Shown: positions 62,270 through 64,000 of the stretch, piece after piece
How positions within the stretch are numbered: the first letter of the stretch is position 1
How the letters are laid out: every line of letters starts with the position of its first letter
Assembly (NCBI GenBank): GCA_034766995.1
Contig: CM068313.1
Span: 31,733,325 to 31,797,324, forward strand
Source: Acanthacorydalis orientalis
Taxonomy: Eukaryota > Arthropoda > Insecta > Megaloptera > Corydalidae
DNA: 64,000 nucleotides
Direction: 5' to 3'
Notes under the pieces: generated by a model
The model's input: only the letters and a program-made list of their open reading frames with translations
Databases searched by the model: none
What the model was told of the DNA's origin: nothing
Translations under genes and position numbers: made by a program

Positions 62270-62600
62270 AGACAGTAACTTCCGCTTGTATTATAGTGAG
62301 TGAATAAACCTTCGTTGAAAACTTACCCGCAAAATATTATCGAATACTTTAGGGAAGAGAAAACAGCGGCTGACGGTTATTAGTTTTAATGTAATCAATT
62401 ACCCAAGAGGTACTACAACTTTTCTAATTTAATTACACAGAACGGCGGAACAAGAAGTTAGAGGTGGCTGACTCTGATGGTATATGGTCTTCGTCATCCA
62501 CGTGGTTTTCGGTTTTGATCGTCAAACTTGAAGACACCCATTAAATCTACCGGATTAAGTGTTAAGTGATTACATGAAACGCGCAGATTTTTGATGCTTA
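62270..62600. other. Promoter-proximal candidate island upstream of the exon
   Basis: About 330 bp of unique sequence 1 kb left of the coding exon. It contains AACAGCGGCTGACGG, GAACGGCGGAAC, GTGGCTGACTCTG and CCACGTGG. Its distance and composition make it the best local candidate for an upstream non-coding exon or promoter of the gene at 63608. Possible but weak donors are GTGAGT near 62299 and GTTAAGT near 62560. Confidence 0.35.
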
Positions 62601-63607
62601 TATTATGAACTGGTTTTCGATTTTAGATAGTTATTTATTATTTAATTATTATCAATAAACTTTTTTAGTATTTTCAAGTAAATTAATGCATTTTATAAAA
62701 TAATATTTATTTGTTTTAAGTGCTAGAGTAATTTAATTTATTCATTAAAAAATGGTTTGAAATAAATATTACTATTTAAAGTATTTCTTTATAAATTTAC
62801 TAATAGACAATTTGAGAAAAATAAGTATTTTTTGTACGAAGTAGAAATATTTTGGAATTCTTTAAATTCAGCATTATTTTCTTTATTCTATTAGAAATAT
62901 TTCTTTTAAAAAAATCACTTAAACAATACAATATAGTTCTTAGGTATTTATACTCTTTTCAGTTTTCTATCAAAATATTGAAGTATGCTAATAAATGTTT
63001 CGTGATAAAATGTGTATAAAATTAAAAAATTTGATAATAATAAATATTGTACTTTTACATATGCCTAAAAAATGTTATTTGTGGGTACAGATACATTTTG
63101 AAAATTTTAGAAGTGGCCCTTATAATAATAAAAAATACAATTGTCAATGTCATTAATACGAAGAAGACAATGACTCTCTTGTATAATATTTCAGTTCAAA
63201 TTTCTTTTTAATCTATTAAATACATTAATGATTTTATGATAACGAGTTATATAGCTGATCAATTAAGAACTATAATCAAGTATTATTTATAAAGACATGA
63301 TTATAGAGAATGTATTATTGGAGAATTTGAAGTAAAAATAAAAATTTATTGAATATTAGGTACTTGCATAGAAATTTTTATTTTCAAAATAATGCAATTG
63401 CAAGTAAATGTTACTTTTCATTTTATTGTTATTTTTTGTACCATTCAATCATTATCTAAAAATTAGTAATTTAGATATAACAACTTTACAATTGATCCAA
63501 TTCCAAAAATTAATAATTTAAATAATTTATTAAAAAGAATATTTCTATAATGTTATTTCATTGTAATTCCTTCTTTTCAAATACATTAATTTAATTGTCT
63601 TTTCTAG
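62601..63607. other. AT-rich intron-like DNA before the exon
   Basis: No repeats of note. It ends in a T/C-rich tract and the AG acceptor of the exon at 63608. Confidence 0.5.
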
Positions 63608-63660
63608 GTTATCACCAACCACAAAATGGCAAATAATGCATCGGAAACAAGCAGTAGTAG
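63608..63660 (+). CDS. 5' UTR/first coding exon of an unidentified gene (partial)
   Basis: The exon is bounded by a pyrimidine-rich tract ending in TTTTCTAG (AG at 63606-63607) and by a consensus donor, AG|GTGAGT, at 63661. Inside it are 18 nt of apparent 5' UTR, then an ATG at 63626-63628 in the good context ACAAAATGG. Eleven full codons follow, reading MANNASETSSS, and two bases of a split codon (phase 2, Ser or Arg depending on the next exon). The peptide is small, polar and Ser/Thr-rich, like the disordered N-terminus of many regulatory proteins. I cannot assign a family. A 3' splice site before the ATG means at least one non-coding exon lies upstream. The rest of the protein is beyond the right edge. 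An overlapping minus-strand frame is a shadow. The alternative is a chance acceptor/donor pair, but the ATG context and both splice sites together argue against it. Confidence 0.6.
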
Positions 63661-64000
63661 GTGAGTTGTTTAAATAAGCTTTTATATATGCGAAGATTTT
63701 GATACATGGAATTTGATATGTCAGTTCCTTTAATTATTTTCTCACAGCTGTTTAGTTTCTGTGTTGAAATAACAATAACTCCAGTATAATGTAAAACAAT
63801 CAAAATTAAATCAACATAACCCCAAAACGGCTCATTCGATCTGTCACAAAGCGAATGTATTTATCTACCTTATGCTACCTATCTACTCCTAACCTCCCAA
63901 ACACCCGTTTTAAATCAACTGAATACACACTCATACATTAATAAAACAATAGCTCATCATTTACGTGTGTAGTTGTCTACGTATACAGGCAATTATTACT
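63661..64000 (+). other. Start of the downstream intron
   Basis: Begins with the GTGAGT donor of the exon. From about 63800 base composition shifts to C-rich, unique sequence with several CCTA, ACCT and CCC runs, unlike the surrounding AT-rich DNA. No further splice acceptor followed by an open frame is visible before the window ends. Confidence 0.4.

Noticed and set aside
1..64000. tRNA, rRNA, CRISPR array or prokaryotic/viral gene cluster
   Set aside because: No tRNA B-box in a cloverleaf context, no conserved rRNA words, no spaced direct repeats with unique spacers, and no long frames on either strand.

Overview
This 64 kb window is eukaryotic, almost entirely non-coding DNA, roughly four-fifths A+T by eye. 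No open frame reaches 110 codons on either strand, most short frames run through (TA)n, (CA)n or (GA)n tracts, and there are no rRNA, tRNA, CRISPR or operon features. One well-formed GT-AG exon, a mariner-type miniature transposon and homeodomain, E-box and Fox-like words point to a metazoan nuclear genome. An AT-rich insect is my best guess, but the species cannot be told from the sequence.

Layout. The only convincing piece of a gene is at the right edge. A small + strand exon (63608-63660) has a pyrimidine-rich acceptor, an ATG in good context, 11 complete codons and a consensus donor. It carries 5' UTR before the ATG, so the gene's first exon lies further left. Much of the window could therefore be a giant 5' intron or upstream regulatory desert of that gene. 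The product is not recognisable from 11 residues.

The rest has two components. The first is a very AT-rich background broken by many pure or compound (TA)n microsatellites, about 50 of them longer than 30 bp. They are often joined to (CA)n/(TG)n or (CT)n/(GA)n tracts in a strikingly constant orientation. The second is a series of 0.15-0.5 kb islands of unique, higher-GC sequence. They occur about every 2-3 kb from 4 to 34 kb, more sparsely from 42 to 53.5 kb, are nearly absent from 54 to 61.8 kb, and return at 62.3 kb next to the exon. They lack convincing coding frames but hold palindromes and words resembling transcription-factor sites, so they are the best candidates for conserved enhancers, non-coding RNA exons or alternative first exons.

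Mobile and fold-back DNA is small: a 79 bp MADE1-like mariner MITE (35177-35255), a roughly 195 bp MITE with about 41 bp terminal inverted repeats (40894-41088), a roughly 150 bp imperfect palindrome centred on a (TA)n tract (27788-27934), a degenerate fold-back (36872-36986), and a short segment duplicated beside (TA)n tracts. I see no autonomous transposase and no clear new multi-gene system. The main points of interest are the island/(TA)n architecture, the oriented compound microsatellites and the small inverted-repeat elements.
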